This document shows, in pieces, positions 26,305-34,991 of a stretch of DNA of 64,000 nucleotides (its first letter is position 1; every line of letters begins with the position of its first letter). The stretch is from Pseudoneobacillus sp052180215. Its GTDB lineage: Bacteria; Bacillota; Bacilli; Bacillales; Cytobacillaceae. The position numbers were made by a program, and so were the translations under genes. The notes under the pieces were generated by a model, which was given only the letters and a program-made list of their open reading frames with translations, had not been told where the DNA came from and did no database searches. The stretch lies in assembly GCF_052180215.1 (NCBI RefSeq), contig NZ_CP197471.1:1026001-1090000 (forward strand), written 5' to 3'.

Positions 26305-27248
26305 TAGTTTCTTTTCTTTCCCCACCAACCCTTAAATCGGAAAAAGAACATGATGGATAGGCCAAGAACCAGCATTAAGGTAAGGGCATAAAAATAGCCG
26401 TTCTTCATCTTTAATTCTGGCATATTTTCAAAGTTCATTCCATAAAGCCCAGCAATAAAAGTCATTGGAATAAAGATAACACTTACCAGGGTAAGAGTTT
26501 TCATAATAGCGTTGGTATGATCAGACTTTAACGATATTTGCAGATTAAATATTCCATTTAGATTTTCTTTAAAAGTGTCAAAGGCACTAGTAACCCTTGC
26601 AAAGTTTTCTTTTAAATCTTGAAAATAAAAACCTGAATTCTCATTTAAAAATGGGAAATCCGAATGAGTGATTGTTTTAATCACATTTTCTTGAGGTTCA
26701 ACAATTTGTCTTAGTTCATGTAGCTTTAATTTCCAACGGTAAACCTTTTTACCTATTTCATTTTCAAAAGGGTTTTTAAAGACAAGTCTTTCAATATGCT
26801 GAATTTCATTTGCTATTCGATCAATCGCGGATAAAAAATACTCGGAAGCACGATTGATAAGATGGTATAAGATGAGCCCGGTTGCTTCCATAAATTCATG
26901 ATTTTCTAAAAAGAAGTTTTCTAAATCTTGGAGGTACTTTTTTTCATCATTTTCTATGTGAGATAAAATAAAATGTTCACTTATTAAAATGGTCATTTTA
27001 ATCGCCTTAAAATCATTATTAATGATATATAAAGATACAATCGCTTCATTTTTAAATATGTTTACTTTAGGGTAGTCACTATATTCTGTAAATAATTTTT
27101 TAGCTAAAGGATGTAAACCTAAATCCGCAATCATATTAGGGAGTTGTTCTGTACTATCCATATGAAACCAAACAATCTCACCTGGTTCTGGAATTTGAAA
27201 GTGCTCTATTTTTGTAACAGTCTTTTTTTCTCTATTATATTTCAGCAT
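26304..27248 (-). CDS. CorA-family magnesium/divalent cation transporter (YfjQ-like)
   Basis: The 314-aa protein has a large cytoplasmic N-terminal domain and two C-terminal membrane segments separated by the diagnostic GMN motif (YGMNFENMPE, about 273-282). CorA pentamers take up Mg2+. B. subtilis YfjQ is the likely counterpart. The start is set by TGAGGGAAAACATG. A YhdP-like exporter lies 2 kb away, so both import and export candidates for magnesium occur in this segment. Confidence 0.9.
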   Translation of the reverse strand: MLKYNREKKTVTKIEHFQIPEPGEIVWFHMDSTEQLPNMIADLGLHPLAKKLFTEYSDYPKVNIFKNEAIVSLYIINNDFKAIKMTILISEHFILSHIENDEKKYLQDLENFFLENHEFMEATGLILYHLINRASEYFLSAIDRIANEIQHIERLVFKNPFENEIGKKVYRWKLKLHELRQIVEPQENVIKTITHSDFPFLNENSGFYFQDLKENFARVTSAFDTFKENLNGIFNLQISLKSDHTNAIMKTLTLVSVIFIPMTFIAGLYGMNFENMPELKMKNGYFYALTLMLVLGLSIMFFFRFKGWWGKKRN

Positions 27249-27322
27249 GTTTTCCCTCAGTTGTGGTCATTTATAAACTTATTATGGATTTTCCAATCTA
27301 TAATCATTCCCTTTACATAAAG

Positions 27323-27350
27323 AAAAGGCACCCCTTTGAAAGGAGTGCCA
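27323..27350 (-). terminator. Terminator of the AI-2E-family gene
   Basis: On the minus strand GGCACTCC and GGGGTGCC arms enclose a short loop and run into TTTTC. Confidence 0.75.
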
Positions 27351-27352
27351 GG

Positions 27353-28384
27353 TCAAATTTTAAAGTTCATTTTAATGATATTGGTTTTAACTAAAGTATT
27401 CCAAACAATGACGATTCCAGGCCCTAAAAACATACCGATAAATCCTATTAATTTAAATCCGATAAAAAGACTGATTAATGATGCCAAAGGCGAGATACCA
27501 AGATTTTGTGCAAATATTTTTGGTTCAATAATCCTTCTAATAATGGTAATGACAACGAATAGGATTAATAAACCTGATCCCAAAAAATCATTGTTTTGCA
27601 GAAAAGCCACAACTGCCCATGGAACTAATACAGAACCTGTCCCAAGGATTGGCAGGATATCGACAATAACAATTAAAATGGCGAGGCCAGTTTTGTATGG
27701 AGCATTTAATATCCAAAGACCACTAAAGGCTAGAATAAAAGTAATAAAGCTAAGAATAATTTGTGCTTTCAAGAAACCTATTGATGCACGTGCTAATGGT
27801 TTTAGAACTAAATCGATTTTCTCACGGGTTGATTCTTTCAAATAGGAATTCACTTTTGCAATGATGTTTGGATACTCTAGACTAATTAGAAATAAAGCAA
27901 TTAAATAGATTAAAAATTCTACTAAAAAGCTTGGAATAGTTGTTAACAAAGAAATTAAGTTTTCAGCCGTATTTTGTAGAAATTGTGTTAAACCCGCTAT
28001 ATTTTTTTCGAATGACTTTTCCACGGTTGAAATAACATCAGGTGGTAAATTACTTAGATAATTTTCCCACTTTTTTAAGAAAGGGTATATCCCTGAATCA
28101 TATAAATTGACGACAATTGATGCAATTTGTTTTGAAATATCAGTAGCCTTTTGCGTCAAAATAGATACAGCATAGTAAAAGGTTAAAAATAAGAAAACTA
28201 GATAAGCGAGATAGGTAAGTAAAACGGCTTGGAATCGTTTAAAATGTATTTTATTTATTAATCGTTTTATGATTCCCTCTAAAAGAATCGCTGTTATTCC
28301 GGCAAATACTATGGGAAGTACATATGGTAATATAAGGTAAAAAACAAGTAAGATTAAAATTACGACTAACCATTTTTTCCACAT
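27353..28384 (-). CDS. AI-2E-family permease, sporulation YtvI-like
   Basis: The 343-aa protein has the UPF0118/AI-2E plan: two N-terminal membrane segments, an amphipathic middle (about 70-150) and a C-terminal block of membrane segments with the family motif DILPILGTGSVLVPWA (about 240-255) and PLASLISLFIGFKL (about 299-312). The combination resembles the sporulation protein YtvI. Some relatives are Na+/H+ antiporters; the substrate here is unknown. The start codon ATG has AAGGAG at a rather long distance (about 13 nt). Confidence 0.83.
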   Translation of the reverse strand: MWKKWLVVILILLVFYLILPYVLPIVFAGITAILLEGIIKRLINKIHFKRFQAVLLTYLAYLVFLFLTFYYAVSILTQKATDISKQIASIVVNLYDSGIYPFLKKWENYLSNLPPDVISTVEKSFEKNIAGLTQFLQNTAENLISLLTTIPSFLVEFLIYLIALFLISLEYPNIIAKVNSYLKESTREKIDLVLKPLARASIGFLKAQIILSFITFILAFSGLWILNAPYKTGLAILIVIVDILPILGTGSVLVPWAVVAFLQNNDFLGSGLLILFVVITIIRRIIEPKIFAQNLGISPLASLISLFIGFKLIGFIGMFLGPGIVIVWNTLVKTNIIKMNFKI

Positions 28385-28594
28385 TAGATTTGTTGCTCTC
28401 CTTGAAATTCATTTAACATGTTAGACATTAAGATTATTATAGAGTTTTATAGGCGGAATGTATATTTATAAACACGATTATTTTTAAATGGAGTAAAAAT
28501 AAGTGGATTTATAATAAAAAGGCTAGTTTTTGAGTTGCGGTTATATATAATGATTGGTCTGAAGCTTCTGAGGATACAGTGGTTTCGCAATCTA

Positions 28595-28620
28595 TTTTTT
28601 GCCCCCTTATAGGGGGGATA
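28595..28620 (-). terminator. Terminator of the CBO0543-family gene
   Basis: CCCCCT/AGGGGG forms a strong short hairpin on the minus strand followed by AAAAAA/TTTTTT context. The rest of 28385-28594 shows no gene. Confidence 0.65.
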
Positions 28621-28626
28621 TTACCA

Positions 28627-29133
28627 TTATTTAATGGGAATGTGAAAAAAGTTAAGTAATACCACTATGATAACGAAGGATAAACTATACGTTAAAAATG
28701 GACGGGAAAAGTGCAAACGAATCATGAGGTACATAACAATGTAAAACAATGGTTCCATCCAATGTTTGTAGCCGTTTTTTAAATCAATTTTATCAAAGTA
28801 AATATAGATGGATTCAATTATATACGAGGCAATAACCCATTTAAGGATATAAAAAGCTTTTTTATTCTTCCCTTCTTTGAACGGATAATTAGATAAAAAA
28901 ATGAGTGTAATACTTGGTAAAACAAAAAAGCTATAAATTAAAGTTGTAAAGATTTGAGACTTAGGGAAGAGGGTTGGATTGTATACCCATAAGAGCTTAT
29001 CGTGGCAAAGTACTTCATACAATAGATTTAAGTTTACCACATATAAGATAGTTGAATGATATTTATTCCACTCCCTCCAATTCCCTTTAAAATAAGCTGT
29101 TATACCAAGGACACTTGCAATTAATAGGTGCAT
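28627..29133 (-). CDS. CBO0543-family integral membrane protein
   Basis: The 168-aa protein has about five membrane segments and the pattern FKGNWREWNKYHSTILY and LLYEVLCHDKLLWVYNP, typical of the CBO0543 family described from clostridia and bacilli. Function is unknown. AAGGGG with 7-nt spacing supports the ATG at 29133 over an upstream in-frame TTG at 29139. It stands alone, convergent with nothing and divergent from the coiled-coil gene at 29389; the 255-nt gap between them shows no recognisable element. Confidence 0.8.
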   Translation of the reverse strand: MHLLIASVLGITAYFKGNWREWNKYHSTILYVVNLNLLYEVLCHDKLLWVYNPTLFPKSQIFTTLIYSFFVLPSITLIFLSNYPFKEGKNKKAFYILKWVIASYIIESIYIYFDKIDLKNGYKHWMEPLFYIVMYLMIRLHFSRPFLTYSLSFVIIVVLLNFFHIPIK

Positions 29134-29388
29134 GATCAAACCCCTTGAATAATGAAATTTTTACAAATAGAGAATTAGTCATTATTTATATTATTTACTT
29201 TTATTTACAATTAAATTCCAACAAGTTTTAATACAATGAAAGGAATGACAATAGAAATTGGCTTATGCCTTTTTTTCATTTTTTAGGTTCAAATATTTTC
29301 CTGAATTATTTGTTGCTTAATTTGTAACATCTTTATATTAAAAATGGTGTTAAGATTTAAATATAGAAAAGAAGAGGTGACATTCCAA

Positions 29389-29688
29389 ATGGAGAGATTA
29401 TTGAAATCATTAGAGGAAATTAAAACAGTTGTCCTCTCTTACAACGAGAAATTAGAAAGTATTGAGAAAAGATTAGCAAGATTGGAAAAAGTCGATAGTA
29501 TTGAACATAGAGTAGCTGTAAATCAAATTGACCTTTCAGATATAAAAGAGGCATTAGAAGAGTTAAAAGAGAATTTTTCTGGAAATGGCAGTGATGAGAT
29601 TAAATCTATTCAAAAGCGTTTAGATTCTCAACTTCTTATGCTTGCCAAAGCCGAGGAAGAGATCATTATTTTAAAGTCTAAGGCATAG
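29389..29688 (+). CDS. Small coiled-coil protein of unknown function
   Basis: The 99-aa protein is almost wholly heptad-patterned (MERLLKSLEEIKTVV, LESIEKRLARLEKV, IKSIQKRLDSQL) and predicted to be coiled coil, with no membrane segment. The frame is open from 29344, but GAGGTGA at proper distance supports the ATG at 29389. I do not recognise the family. It lies 38 nt before another small unknown gene, and both share a terminator, so they are probably cotranscribed. Confidence 0.7.
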   Translation: MERLLKSLEEIKTVVLSYNEKLESIEKRLARLEKVDSIEHRVAVNQIDLSDIKEALEELKENFSGNGSDEIKSIQKRLDSQLLMLAKAEEEIIILKSKA

Positions 29689-29726
29689 ATACAGTTCTCT
29701 TTTTAGCAAAACAAGGGGGCTATAAA

Positions 29727-29990
29727 ATGAACAAGGATTGGACGAAAGATCTTGAGCATGACGAATATGAAGATGATATCGATCTAATTATTAAGGATGC
29801 AATTGAAGCTGTTGATATAACAAGGCCTGGATTTTATGTGAATTTGGTAACCTCCAGTCATTTTGGAAATCCAGTCGATTATTTGCAACCTTTACTAGAA
29901 GAACTTTACAAAGAAAACATTTCAATGAAGTTTATTGATCAATGTGGTTGCGGAGGATACGTTCTAAGGGTATGGAAAAAGGAAAATTAA
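29727..29990 (+). CDS. Small acidic protein with C-terminal CGCGG motif
   Basis: The 87-aa soluble protein is acidic at the N terminus (DLEHDEYEDDIDLIIKD) and ends in FIDQCGCGGYVLRVWKKEN. I do not recognise a named family; the CGCGGYV tail could be a metal-binding or redox site. ACAAGGGGGC upstream is a good ribosome site. It follows the coiled-coil gene in an apparent two-gene operon. Confidence 0.7.
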   Translation: MNKDWTKDLEHDEYEDDIDLIIKDAIEAVDITRPGFYVNLVTSSHFGNPVDYLQPLLEELYKENISMKFIDQCGCGGYVLRVWKKEN

Positions 29991-29994
29991 TTAG

Positions 29995-30032
29995 AAAGAG
30001 TAGCCTAACATTTGGTTGGCTACTCTTTTTTC
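29995..30032 (+). terminator. Terminator of the 29.4-30.0 kb small-gene operon
   Basis: AAAGAGTAGCC and GGCTACTCTTT pair around a 12-nt loop, followed by T residues. Confidence 0.85.
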
Positions 30033-30037
30033 AATTA

Positions 30038-30066
30038 TTGACTATTCGGTCATATTTCGATAAGAT
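30038..30066 (+). promoter_or_regulatory. tetR promoter with embedded operator-like site
   Basis: TTGACT (30038-30043), 17 nt, TAAGAT (30061-30066) form a promoter. The -35 lies within TTGACTATTCGGTCAT, similar to the sites before the neighbouring exporter, so autoregulation is likely. Confidence 0.6.
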
Positions 30067-30101
30067 ATTTCAGACTAGAAAAGAATGATTGTAGATCGTA
30101 G

Positions 30102-30992
30102 GTGATTCTCATTAAGGTTAATGAAAAAGAGAAAGTAATTATTGAGGAAGCGATAAAACTATTTGCCAAAAAAGGTTTTTCTTCCACATCCATTCAAGAA
30201 ATAGCGAATAATAGTGGAATATCAAAAGGAGCCTTTTATTTACATTTCAAATCCAAGGATGCTTTATTATTGGCGATTTTTCATTACTATCATCAAAGTT
30301 TTAAAAAAGAAATATTTGAATTTAAGAATGACACCTACAATCCACGTGAAAAGTTTACACATCAATTAAAAATTTTATTTCAAAAGCTCTTAGATCATAA
30401 AGAATTTCTTATTATGATTACAAAAGAACAGGCTGTTCCTAAAAATGATTCAACTAAAAAGCTTATCTACACCATGAGATTAGAAACACTACAGTTTTAT
30501 AGAAATGGTTTTACTTCTATCTATGGACTAGAGTCAAAACCGTATTTATGGGATTTATCCGTATTAATGGACGGTTTAATTCAATCCTTTAATCGAATCC
30601 TACTTTTTGATTTTGAGCAAATTGACCTTAATGAGCTAGCTGAATATTTATTAAAACGAATGGATTCTATCTATAAAGATTTATTGGATGAGCAGCCATT
30701 ATTTTCAGAAAGTGTAATGGATAAAATATTATTTAAAACCAAATCATTTTTATCAAAAGAAACAGAACAGATTCATCAGATATTTACTGAGATGCGGATG
30801 CAGTTAGATAACATTGAAGATAAAGAAAACCTTGAGATTTCTTTAGATGTACTTGAAGCAGAAGTATCACGTGAAAAACCTAGAACTGCTGTGATCCAAG
30901 GTATGTTATCAAACTTCTCTGGTGTTCAACAATTTGATAAACATATACATCAAATTTTAACCATCTTTCAACTTCCAAAGGTAGAAAAATAG
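30102..30992 (+). CDS. TetR/AcrR-family regulator of the adjacent exporter
   Basis: The 296-aa protein has a TetR HTH at the N terminus (FAKKGFSSTSIQEIANNSG and ISKGAFYLHFKSKDALL, about 18-55). The rest is an unusually long ligand-binding region for the family (typically ~190-200 aa in total). The ORF begins with GTG at 30102, which lacks a ribosome site; the typical family N terminus would begin at an in-frame ATT at 30111, preceded by AGGTGATTCTC. Either start is possible. It probably represses itself and the DHA2 exporter 150 bp downstream, based on shared operator-like sites. Confidence 0.87.
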   Translation: MILIKVNEKEKVIIEEAIKLFAKKGFSSTSIQEIANNSGISKGAFYLHFKSKDALLLAIFHYYHQSFKKEIFEFKNDTYNPREKFTHQLKILFQKLLDHKEFLIMITKEQAVPKNDSTKKLIYTMRLETLQFYRNGFTSIYGLESKPYLWDLSVLMDGLIQSFNRILLFDFEQIDLNELAEYLLKRMDSIYKDLLDEQPLFSESVMDKILFKTKSFLSKETEQIHQIFTEMRMQLDNIEDKENLEISLDVLEAEVSREKPRTAVIQGMLSNFSGVQQFDKHIHQILTIFQLPKVEK

Positions 30993-31039
30993 ATAGACAA
31001 AATAGACCATGCTAACTCTATTTTGTTTATCTTTTTTTT
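30991..31039 (+). terminator. Terminator of the tetR gene
   Basis: AGATAGACAAAATAGA and its near-complement form a 15-bp stem followed by seven T residues, separating tetR from the exporter transcript. Confidence 0.85.
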
Positions 31040-31052
31040 ATTTTTAAATTTA

Positions 31053-31100
31053 TTGACCGATTGGTCAAATGGATATAAAATAAGGTGACTCGTTGGTCAA
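31053..31100 (+). promoter_or_regulatory. Exporter promoter with two operator-like sites
   Basis: TTGACC (31053-31058), 17 nt, TAAAAT (31076-31081) form the promoter. TTGACCGATTGGTCAA (31053-31068) overlaps the -35, and GTGACTCGTTGGTCAA (31085-31100) lies just past the expected start of transcription. Both are near-palindromic and match the tetR promoter site. Confidence 0.65.
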
Positions 31101-31145
31101 TGATTGGTTTGTAAACAGAATATAAGACACTAGAAGGTGATATGG

Positions 31146-32729
31146 ATGGTACAGGAACAAAAACAATTGAACACAAAATTAATCTTAACCGGATTAATAA
31201 TTGGGATGTTTTTTAGTGCATTAGAACAGACCATTGTTGGTACAGCAATGCCAACCATAATAGGTGATTTAAATGGATTTTCCATTTTTGCTTGGGTTAC
31301 GACTGCTTACATGATTACCTCAACAACCGTTATCCCCATCGTTGGAAAATTGTCAGACATATATGGGAGACGGAAGCTATATTTATTAGGAAATATCATC
31401 TTTATTGCTGGATCTGCCCTATGTGGAACAGCCCAATCAATGGAGCAGCTTATCATTTACCGCGCGATCCAAGGTATTGGCGGTGGAATGATTATGCCAT
31501 TATCACAAACCATTATTGGAGATATTTTTACAGCTGAACAAAGGGCAAAATGGCAAGGCGTTTTTGGTGCAATATATGGACTCAGTTCAGTCATTGGTCC
31601 ATTTATTGGAGGCCTTCTTGTAGATTCCATAAGCTGGCATTCCATTTTCTACATTAATGTTCCCTTTGGATTAATTTCTACATTCATGATTTTTATTGGT
31701 CTGAAAAATGAAGAAGTCCGAAAAAATGGGAAAGTCGATATTGATTATTTAGGGATCTTAACTTTAATTCCAGCCATTGTTTTATTTTTATTAGGACTAA
31801 CTTTTGGTGGCGACAAGTTTGCATGGTTATCGTCCACTAGCTTACTGTTATTTGGTGCAGTTGTTATCCTATTGATTCTTTTCTTTATTTTTGAAAAGAA
31901 AGCCGTAGAGCCTATTCTTGATTTGCGTTTATTTAAAAATCGCATTTTTGCCACAACGAATATATTAGGATTTTTACTAGGGTTAGGAATGTTTGGAGCC
32001 ATCATGTTTGTTCCTATGTTTATGCAAGGAATTTTAGGTGTTACGCCAACTAGGGCAGGTTCAACTATGACCCCAATGATGATTGCCCTCATTTTAGCAA
32101 GTGTAATTGGTGGAAGACTATTATTAAAGTTTCGATTTAGGACAGTTTTAACATTTGGGATGCTCATTACTTCGCTGGGCTTTTTCTTAATGAGTACAAT
32201 GGGAGTAAGCTCAAGTGAATTAACTGCTTATCTTTATATGATCATTTTAGGTTTAGGTATGGGGTTAGTTATGCCAACCTTAATGATTGCCATTCAAAAT
32301 GAATTCCCAAAAAATCAATTGGGTTCAGTTACATCTGCTTCAACATTTTTCCGTTCAATAGGAGGAACTATTGGAGTGACCATTTTAAATGCGATGATGA
32401 ATCACTCGATACAGGATAAGATGAAGGAAGCAGTTTCGGCAGAGAAGAACCCTGTTAGTGCAAAAGTTTTAGAAGAACTAGGAAAGGAAACAGACCAATT
32501 ATTTGGAGTATTGTTGAAACCGGATGTCCTTCCGGTTCCTGGTGAAATTAGGAATGGAATCGTTACATCAATCAAATTAGTATGGGCAGAATCATTTTCG
32601 TCCCTTTTTATGTTTGGTTTACTTTTTATTGCTCTAGGAGTTATTGTGGCTTTATCAGTAGGAAGTAGTAGAATCAAACGTGACCAAGCAAATGAGGAAT
32701 TAAAACTACAGGAACAACCAGAATCATAA
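31146..32729 (+). CDS. DHA2 (EmrB/QacA) multidrug MFS exporter
   Basis: The 527-aa protein has about 14 membrane segments and DHA2 signatures: LEQTIVGTAMPTI in TM1 (about 21-33), the loop motif GKLSDIYGRRKLYL (about 61-74) and GIGGGMIMPLS (motif C-like region). It should export lipophilic or cationic drugs using the proton gradient. The frame opens with GTG at 31137, but AGAAGGTGA at correct spacing supports the ATG at 31146. Regulation by the adjacent TetR protein is inferred from operator-like repeats at its promoter. Confidence 0.9.
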   Translation: MVQEQKQLNTKLILTGLIIGMFFSALEQTIVGTAMPTIIGDLNGFSIFAWVTTAYMITSTTVIPIVGKLSDIYGRRKLYLLGNIIFIAGSALCGTAQSMEQLIIYRAIQGIGGGMIMPLSQTIIGDIFTAEQRAKWQGVFGAIYGLSSVIGPFIGGLLVDSISWHSIFYINVPFGLISTFMIFIGLKNEEVRKNGKVDIDYLGILTLIPAIVLFLLGLTFGGDKFAWLSSTSLLLFGAVVILLILFFIFEKKAVEPILDLRLFKNRIFATTNILGFLLGLGMFGAIMFVPMFMQGILGVTPTRAGSTMTPMMIALILASVIGGRLLLKFRFRTVLTFGMLITSLGFFLMSTMGVSSSELTAYLYMIILGLGMGLVMPTLMIAIQNEFPKNQLGSVTSASTFFRSIGGTIGVTILNAMMNHSIQDKMKEAVSAEKNPVSAKVLEELGKETDQLFGVLLKPDVLPVPGEIRNGIVTSIKLVWAESFSSLFMFGLLFIALGVIVALSVGSSRIKRDQANEELKLQEQPES

Positions 32730-32742
32730 TCAAGAAACAAAA

Positions 32743-32774
32743 AGGAGGATGACAAAATAAAATGTCATCCTCCT
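32743..32774. terminator. Bidirectional terminator between the exporter and the acetyltransferase
   Basis: AGGAGGATGAC pairs perfectly with GTCATCCTCCT around a 10-nt loop. The T-run is weak, so confidence is moderate. Confidence 0.7.
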
Positions 32775-32788
32775 ATATATCCATTTCA

Positions 32789-33331
32789 TTACTTTCTCCA
32801 ATCCTTTTCTAACATGCCATAAACAACTAAGTGGTGAAAATGACCGTAAAGGTTTTCACCATCACGAATGATTCCTTCTTGTACAAAGCCTAATCTTTCT
32901 GGAATGGAACGGCTCTTCTTATTTTTTTCTCCACAGCGTATCTCGACTCTGTTTAAATGTAAATCAAAAAAAACATAATTTAACAAAGCTTGAACAGCTC
33001 TGGTCATAATTCCCTTGCCCTGATATCCTTCACCAAGGTAATAGCCAATAGAGGTCTGTAGATTTCTCCAATCAATATGATGTAAACCTATTGATCCCAC
33101 TAAATTCCCTTTATAACGTATTCCTAAATTAAAACCGTTATTATCCGCAAATTGCCGTAACCACATCGGAATAATAGAATGATACTGTAAAGGGGAGTCC
33201 ATCGAATCTACCCATGGCAACCACTGACGTAAATAAATTCGGTTTTGATTTACTAGTTTATAAAGCTCATCAGCATGTTGGAGTTGAAATAATTGTAATT
33301 CAATTTCATGATCAACTTTTAATGTAAACAT
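32789..33331 (-). CDS. GNAT acetyltransferase, RimJ/RimL type (YdaF-like)
   Basis: The 180-aa protein fits the GNAT fold: acetyl-CoA loop in GYYLGEGYQGKGIMTRAV (about 105-122) and C-terminal ENLYGHFHHLVVYGMLEKDW. RimL-type members acetylate N-terminal serine or alanine of ribosomal proteins or small molecules; B. subtilis YdaF is similar in size. It is encoded just downstream of the histidine kinase gene (11-nt gap), probably in one transcript. AAAGGAG sets the start. Confidence 0.87.
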   Translation of the reverse strand: MFTLKVDHEIELQLFQLQHADELYKLVNQNRIYLRQWLPWVDSMDSPLQYHSIIPMWLRQFADNNGFNLGIRYKGNLVGSIGLHHIDWRNLQTSIGYYLGEGYQGKGIMTRAVQALLNYVFFDLHLNRVEIRCGEKNKKSRSIPERLGFVQEGIIRDGENLYGHFHHLVVYGMLEKDWRK

Positions 33332-33342
33332 ATAATACTCCT

Positions 33343-34482
33343 TTAATGATTAGAAGAGTTATTTAACGGAAGAACAATCGAGAAAACGGTTCGATCCATA
33401 TGAGAACTGCACGTTAGAACACCTTTATGTTTTTCAATAATTTCTCTGCATACAAAAAGTCCTAAACCTGTACCAAGTTTTTTCGTTGTGAAAAATGGTT
33501 CAAAAATGGTTTTTTGATGCTCTTCTGGAATCATCGGTCCATTATTTCCGATGTTTATTTGTACAAAAGAATTTGGAATGATAAAGCACTTTATCTCGAT
33601 AATTGGTTCTTCCATGCGATAGTGACCTAAAACATCGATAGCATTAAATATAATATTAATAAGAACCTGTCGAATTTCATCTGCGTATCCATAAATATTA
33701 ACGTCATCATGTAGTTCCTTAATAATTTTTACTTTAACATCTAAAATACTTGGATATAGGAACACGAGGACTTCCTCAAGCATGGTATTTAAAGAGAATG
33801 TTGTTTTTTCTTTGCCGATCAGTTCCTTTTTGGATAATAAAAGAAACTGGGAAATTCTAAAATTCAATTGCTCAAGTTCATTGGAAATAATATCTAGATA
33901 TTTCATATCTGGATACTCTGATTTAATTAATTGGATAAATCCTTTTATCGAAGTAAGCGGGTTTCTAAATTCATGGACAAAACTGGATGTCATTTGTCCT
34001 AAGAGTGTTAAACGATCTTCATGAGTAGAATCTATAAGATGAGTTTTTTCCTGGATGATTTTATTTTTAGCATCTGTATAGCTTGAAACAGCAAAATATA
34101 AGAACTTATCAAAACAATAGTTAATTTTATTCATAGCTTGCTGCATTTCTTCCCATTCAAGTTTAGATTGGGATAATTGTTGATATAAAATGGTTCTCCC
34201 AGAGCTAACATTGTAAACAAAATCACCGATATTGATATCAGCATGAACTCTCTCCATAGCGATTTTTGCAGCTAAACGTTTAAGATGATCATCTAACTGT
34301 TGATCTGTCATCGTGAAAATGTTTAATAATATCGAAAACATGGCTTCGCCATTATCACGAATTTGTAACTTGAAGGGGTCATCATATGAAATAATAATTT
34401 TTTTGCCCCATTCATTTAATAATTCTTCCTTCCTGCTTAACAGGTAGTCTATTAATTTTGAAAATCCAGTTTCGGATAACAT
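33343..34482 (-). CDS. Soluble sensor histidine kinase (sporulation-kinase-like)
   Basis: The 379-aa kinase lacks membrane segments. Its N-terminal helical sensor (about 1-140, with AMERVHADINIGDFVYNVSS) resembles the RsbR/globin-type sensor of some bacilli kinases. The HisKA helix carries H170 in SSFVHEFRNPLTSIKG, and HATPase motifs follow: N-box NIIFNAIDVLG (about 273), GNNGP (about 312) and the GTGLGLF glycine loop (about 338). There is no response regulator nearby, so it may feed a phosphorelay such as Spo0F/Spo0A; that is inference. GGAGGG sets the start. Confidence 0.87.
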   Translation of the reverse strand: MLSETGFSKLIDYLLSRKEELLNEWGKKIIISYDDPFKLQIRDNGEAMFSILLNIFTMTDQQLDDHLKRLAAKIAMERVHADINIGDFVYNVSSGRTILYQQLSQSKLEWEEMQQAMNKINYCFDKFLYFAVSSYTDAKNKIIQEKTHLIDSTHEDRLTLLGQMTSSFVHEFRNPLTSIKGFIQLIKSEYPDMKYLDIISNELEQLNFRISQFLLLSKKELIGKEKTTFSLNTMLEEVLVFLYPSILDVKVKIIKELHDDVNIYGYADEIRQVLINIIFNAIDVLGHYRMEEPIIEIKCFIIPNSFVQINIGNNGPMIPEEHQKTIFEPFFTTKKLGTGLGLFVCREIIEKHKGVLTCSSHMDRTVFSIVLPLNNSSNH

Positions 34483-34705
34483 AGTAGCCCTCCAGAAGGT
34501 AAAACAAATTAAAATATAGGTGTTAGCAATAGTATTCGAGCAGTTTTGTTAATCTCCTTCATCGAGTTTTGTAGAAAAATGAAAAGTTATGGCGAAAAAA
34601 AGTGAGAGATGAAAAATTCTATCAAAATTTGGATTTATATGGTAATAAGGGTTGTGAGTTTGGAATTATACTTGAATTCATAATGTGGTTAGTAAAATAT
34701 TTTAC

Positions 34706-34734
34706 TTGTAAACAAAGATAAATAGTTGTATAGT
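34706..34734 (+). promoter_or_regulatory. Promoter of the TPP riboswitch-thiT unit
   Basis: TTGTAA (34706-34711), 17 nt, TATAGT (34729-34734), about 27 nt before the aptamer. The rest of 34483-34705 shows nothing notable. Confidence 0.55.
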
Positions 34735-34760
34735 CAAATTGTCTTTTAAAATTAAATAAT

Positions 34761-34855
34761 TTCCACAAGGGGGGCCGCAGGAAGCCGGCTGAGAGTGAGC
34801 GTTTGAGTTCTAACCCTTTGAACCTGTTAGTTAATGCTAGCGTAGGAATGTGGTT
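34761..34855 (+). ncRNA. TPP (thiamine pyrophosphate) riboswitch aptamer
   Basis: The thi-box core is present: CTGAGAG (34789-34795), ACCCTTTGAACCTG (34813-34826), AATGCTAGCGTAGGAA (34833-34848). Outer helix P1 pairs CCACA (34763-34767) with TGTGG (34849-34853). TPP binding should favour the downstream terminator and shut off thiamine uptake. Confidence 0.95.
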
Positions 34856-34867
34856 TATGGATAGAAG

Positions 34868-34905
34868 CAATGTGGACCATCCAAAACCGTCCAGATTGTT
34901 TTTTT
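34868..34905 (+). terminator. Expression-platform terminator of the TPP riboswitch
   Basis: CAAT-G-TGGAC pairs with GTCCA-G-ATTG around an 11-nt loop and is followed by seven T residues, a classic transcriptional off-switch. Confidence 0.8.
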
Positions 34906-34991
34906 ATTTGCCAAAAACTATATCAATCGTGTTTTAACACAGTGGGTTGGTTAGTCAGACGTTTCCAATTATAAAAAGGGGGAAACGAGAA

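Noticed and set aside
27336..27845. 169-codon plus-strand frame opposite the AI-2E-family gene
   Set aside because: It is the complement of conserved transporter coding and begins inside the terminator.
31745..32167. 140-codon minus-strand frame in the DHA2 exporter
   Set aside because: Antisense shadow of membrane coding without a ribosome site.
34622..34870. 82-codon minus-strand frame over the TPP riboswitch
   Set aside because: The region is explained by a conserved riboswitch on the plus strand.
34761..34905. A possible protein-coding leader before thiT
   Set aside because: The sequence matches the thi-box aptamer and terminator, and no conserved reading frame is present.
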